From contig JAJYFY010000001.1 of the NCBI GenBank assembly GCA_021785265.1, forward strand, positions 1 through 64,000: a stretch of DNA of 64,000 bases, given 5' to 3'. This DNA is from Pseudomonadota bacterium. GTDB taxonomy: Bacteria; Pseudomonadota; Gammaproteobacteria; JAKAQQ01. Of the stretch, positions 61,320 through 64,000 are shown piece after piece. Made by a program: the position numbers and the translations under genes. Numbering within the stretch: position 1 is the stretch's first letter; the number at the start of each line of letters is the position of its first letter. The notes beneath the pieces are model-generated. The model saw only the letters and a program-made list of their open reading frames with translations, was not told the DNA's origin and made no database searches.

Positions 61320-64000
61320 TTACCCGGGTTTCTTGACAAAGCCGAGCACATGGGCCCGGGCGGCTGTGATCTGGTGGATGCGCGGGTTTTTCCAGGGCCC
61401 CGTAACGTGATAGTAGGTTTCGCTCATGCTTTCGATCACATGCCGGAAGATTCGGGACAAGGCCAAGAGGATCCCCCCTCCGACCGGGCCACCGAAAATG
61501 GCTCCGGCAATCGGCAGCGTGGATCCCACATGGGGGATGACCAAGGCCACTTGATCATAACTCCGTTTGACGAGATTGGTTTCCCCGGTAAGCCAGATCG
61601 CAATCGAGGATCCGAACAGCGTGGCGTCCCGGGTCACTGCCACTCCCCGCCGGATGGTAAAGCTGCCCTGCAGACGATCGTAGCTGAGCCCGCGGGCGAA
61701 GACATCACTGAAGTCGAGGCCCAGCCGACGCGGCAGCGCATTCAGGCTGAGGAGCGCAATGAAGCGTCCGGCACCCCCCGGCTGGATTGCGAGAACGCGG
61801 CCATCCCGCACGGAAAACTGGATACCCCCAGCGAGGGAAGACCGGTTAGGATGCCAGGGCAGCCCACGCCAGCCCAACTTCAGGGCAAAGCGGGAATGTT
61901 CCCCGGTCAGGATCCGCTTGATGCCGAGCTGGCGAAACGCCGAGCCGAGCTTGGGGCTCACAATCCGGGCATTGAGTGCGACCCGGGAACCCGAATGATC
62001 CCAGGTCCATTGCCCTCCTCCCGTGACCTCCAGGTCAGGGGAGGTGAATGCAACATGAGTAAAGCCGAGGGTGTGTGGGTCCGGATGGATCCAGGAAAAG
62101 ACGACCTTGCCGAGCGTGAGTCGTCCATAGCGGGTTTGCGCGCTGGACCAGTCGAGATTCGGCAGATCATCTGGCCGGAGATGCTTTGTGCCAGATCCGG
62201 AAAGATGGATCAAGGGGGCAATCTCGAAGCGACTGAAATCCAGACGAATCGGATCTTGACTGCCATGGGGCGGGATAAACCCAGTGCCGGCGATTGCCTG
62301 ACCATTCACCTGGAAGCGCAGACCGGTCCGGCGCCCTACCTCGACCGAGAGGTGGAGCGGACCTAGGTTCTGTCCCCAACCGGTCAGCTGCGCGAGTCTT
62401 AGGTCCTGAACTTGGAGCGGCGGGAAGCCGGACCCGGAATGCTGGAACTCCCGATCGAGCCGCCACCATCCAGCCACGTCGGCCACCCCAAGGTGGCCCG
62501 TGACGAGGATCCCTGAGGGCGGAAGCGGGCTCGGCTGTCCGCCAAAGTCGATCCGGCTCGCAGACAAAAGCGGTCGACCGCCGATGAAGCGTCCGCGGGT
62601 TCCCATCCAGACGATCGGACCCCAGTTTCCCTGAGCACGGAAACGAGAGTCCCTCCGGAAAAGGCTCCCCGAAAAATCGAGGCCCATGGACTGGCTTGCG
62701 ACTTTCCCCAGCGGAGCCGGCAGAAGGAGCCGGGTACCGACCAGCTGACTCACCGCCGCGAACCGCAGTCGGCCCGACAGGTGGGCGAAGGGGTAGGACA
62801 ACTCGGCTTGCCAGTCGGAGGCCCCCTGCACCAGTCGTGACAGTGGAGCTGGCAACCCGAGCTTTGCCACATCCAGTCTCCCCACCATCTGGAGATGAGT
62901 TTCACCCCGTTCGATCCACGCATTGAAGGTCAGGTGATGGCCATCCAGACGGGCGGTCACCGCAGGGGTGATCAGAGCCAGGTTGTCGAAGCGGACGCTC
63001 CCTTTGAGATGGTGGAGATGCAGGGGCAAAGGCTGCCAGCGAAAGCGGTCCCGGTCAAACCAGACCTTCCCCCGGATCGTCGGATGGGCAAGAGCATGAA
63101 CCGGAAGGCGGATGCCGACCCGAGCCTTGAGCGGACCTTCGAGTTCAAGACGGGTAAAGAGCCCCCCCCAACGCCGTGACAGGGGTGACGAATCGAGGTA
63201 GCTCACGAGGGTCGAGGCCTGGCCCGCAAAAGCGTCTTGGATATGCAGCACGCCCCGCTTGAGTTGGGGAATGACGAGGCGGGATCCGGCCAGTGGAAAA
63301 GCTGCTTCCATCCCCGAGGCGATCTCGACCGAGAACCCGGCTCCGGAAAACGCTCCCCGGGCCTGGTTTACCTGGAGATCGGGCCAGCCCGGCGCGATAT
63401 GAACCTCGGCCTTGGTGAGCGAAAACCCCACCTCAAAACGTCCACCGCCGTGTGAGAACGGGAAACCCGGAAGTTGTCCATCGAGGACGAGATGGGCTTT
63501 GGGGACGGTTCCCGCGACGAATGCTTTCGCGAGCCACCGGTCCAGTCCCGGGCTCAAGATCCCGTAGGGGATGTCTTGGGCCATGAGCGGTAGATCACCA
63601 TCGTGGAGACGGGCATCCAGATGGAGGGTTGGGGTCGGACTGCCACCGGCCGGAAGATCCAGATCAGCCGTCCGCACCCGCATCGAAAAACCCGGAGCAC
63701 GAATCCAGGTGGGTGTGAGGCTCAAGCGGATGCCAGCGTGCCTTTCGTAGCTGAGAACGGTGCCTCCCCAGGCCAAGCTGATCGTCCGCCTGAAGACCCG
63801 GTGATCACGGAGCGTGACGGTCGATGGCGTGAAGATCACGGATCCCTGATCGCCCATCCAGTCGATGCGTCCGGAAAGGCCGGCCAGTCCAGGCCAGCCG
63901 CCCCAGGCCGACCCGCCCACTCCCAAAAATCGTCCCGAAGCCGACCGCAGGTCCAAACTACCTTTTGTGACCACAAACCGGGAGGCCAGCCCATCCACTT
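61320..64000 (-). CDS. yhdP: YhdP/AsmA-like envelope protein, C-terminal part (N-terminus beyond right edge)
   Basis: 893 codons visible; family length is ~1270, so the N-terminal third, including the single membrane anchor, lies outside. Long repeated beta-strand pattern typical of bridge-like lipid-transfer proteins, ending in the family C-terminus with YDQVALVIPHVGSTLPIAG, FGGPVGGGILLALSRIF and YYHVTGPWKNPRI. Implicated in phospholipid transport to the outer membrane in E. coli. Heads the yhdP-small protein-Nit transcript. Confidence 0.92.
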   Translation of the reverse strand, partial: VDGLASRFVVTKGSLDLRSASGRFLGVGGSAWGGWPGLAGLSGRIDWMGDQGSVIFTPSTVTLRDHRVFRRTISLAWGGTVLSYERHAGIRLSLTPTWIRAPGFSMRVRTADLDLPAGGSPTPTLHLDARLHDGDLPLMAQDIPYGILSPGLDRWLAKAFVAGTVPKAHLVLDGQLPGFPFSHGGGRFEVGFSLTKAEVHIAPGWPDLQVNQARGAFSGAGFSVEIASGMEAAFPLAGSRLVIPQLKRGVLHIQDAFAGQASTLVSYLDSSPLSRRWGGLFTRLELEGPLKARVGIRLPVHALAHPTIRGKVWFDRDRFRWQPLPLHLHHLKGSVRFDNLALITPAVTARLDGHHLTFNAWIERGETHLQMVGRLDVAKLGLPAPLSRLVQGASDWQAELSYPFAHLSGRLRFAAVSQLVGTRLLLPAPLGKVASQSMGLDFSGSLFRRDSRFRAQGNWGPIVWMGTRGRFIGGRPLLSASRIDFGGQPSPLPPSGILVTGHLGVADVAGWWRLDREFQHSGSGFPPLQVQDLRLAQLTGWGQNLGPLHLSVEVGRRTGLRFQVNGQAIAGTGFIPPHGSQDPIRLDFSRFEIAPLIHLSGSGTKHLRPDDLPNLDWSSAQTRYGRLTLGKVVFSWIHPDPHTLGFTHVAFTSPDLEVTGGGQWTWDHSGSRVALNARIVSPKLGSAFRQLGIKRILTGEHSRFALKLGWRGLPWHPNRSSLAGGIQFSVRDGRVLAIQPGGAGRFIALLSLNALPRRLGLDFSDVFARGLSYDRLQGSFTIRRGVAVTRDATLFGSSIAIWLTGETNLVKRSYDQVALVIPHVGSTLPIAGAIFGGPVGGGILLALSRIFRHVIESMSETYYHVTGPWKNPRIHQITAARAHVLGFVKKPG

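Noticed and set aside
1-64000. Very frequent GGATC/CCGGAT words as a possible uptake or recombination signal
   Set aside because: They fall mainly inside coding frames as CGG-ATC type codon pairs, consistent with codon preference; no orientation bias or intergenic enrichment was evident by eye.
1-64000. tRNA, rRNA, CRISPR arrays, riboswitches, insertion sequences
   Set aside because: No cloverleaf, repeat-spacer array, transposase or terminal inverted repeats were recognised in the gaps between genes.

Overview
The window is a high-GC bacterial chromosome segment packed with metabolic genes. Evidence for a gammaproteobacterium is a BamD lipoprotein divergent from RluD/PgeF, a ~1600-residue NAD-glutamate dehydrogenase, a FadE-architecture protein, DUF1820 and YhdP. 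Xanthomonadales-like traits are sucCD next to pilSR, and an arginine operon using an N-acetylornithine-type carbamoyltransferase. The exact taxon cannot be fixed. Genes are tightly packed, ATGA/GTGA start-stop overlaps are very common, and GTG and TTG starts are frequent.

Layout. 1-8467: histidine utilisation. hutF (minus, cut by the left edge) diverges from hutI-hutH-Sel1/2OG oxygenase, facing hutU-MFS transporter. Together they give His -> urocanate -> imidazolonepropionate -> formiminoglutamate -> formylglutamate. 8550-19402 (minus): purL, two unknown secreted proteins in an AT-richer patch, a DUF1820 protein, a thioredoxin-like protein, aspS (predicted non-discriminating), an FmdB zinc ribbon and an S10 peptidase. 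19793-20590: a lipoprotein. 20688-28335 (minus): a seven-gene arginine operon, argD-argF'-argB-argH-argG-DUF1611-argC, every junction overlapping, diverging from argR across a very AT-rich 126-bp region. 28884-38949: DUF2062, pgeF, rluD, bamD, nadE, sucD, sucC, pilS, pilR. 39246-46455 (minus): Trp/Tyr breakdown (kynA, hppD, hmgA, fahA, maiA) ending in a degenerate FadE-like protein. 46890-50147: 2-oxoacid dehydrogenase E1a, E1b and E2. 50250-54520: a 16-codon leader ORF coupled to a GAF-GGDEF-EAL protein. Then a RadC-type MPN protein, gdhB, a Nit-family amidase, a small secreted protein and the C-terminal part of YhdP running off the right edge.

How they work together. His, Tyr, Trp and probably branched-chain amino acid breakdown, with GdhB and SucCD, point to a cell that oxidises amino acids into the TCA cycle. 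The most interesting locus is the arginine operon. It contains an N-acetyl-pathway carbamoyltransferase but no recognisable N-acetylglutamate synthase and no ArgE deacetylase. In their place, between argG and argC, sits a P-loop DUF1611 protein. Because a DUF1611 relative (DgcN) is a D-glutamate N-acetyltransferase, I propose this protein is a non-canonical N-acetylglutamate synthase (inference). No tRNA, rRNA, CRISPR, insertion sequence or phage element was seen.
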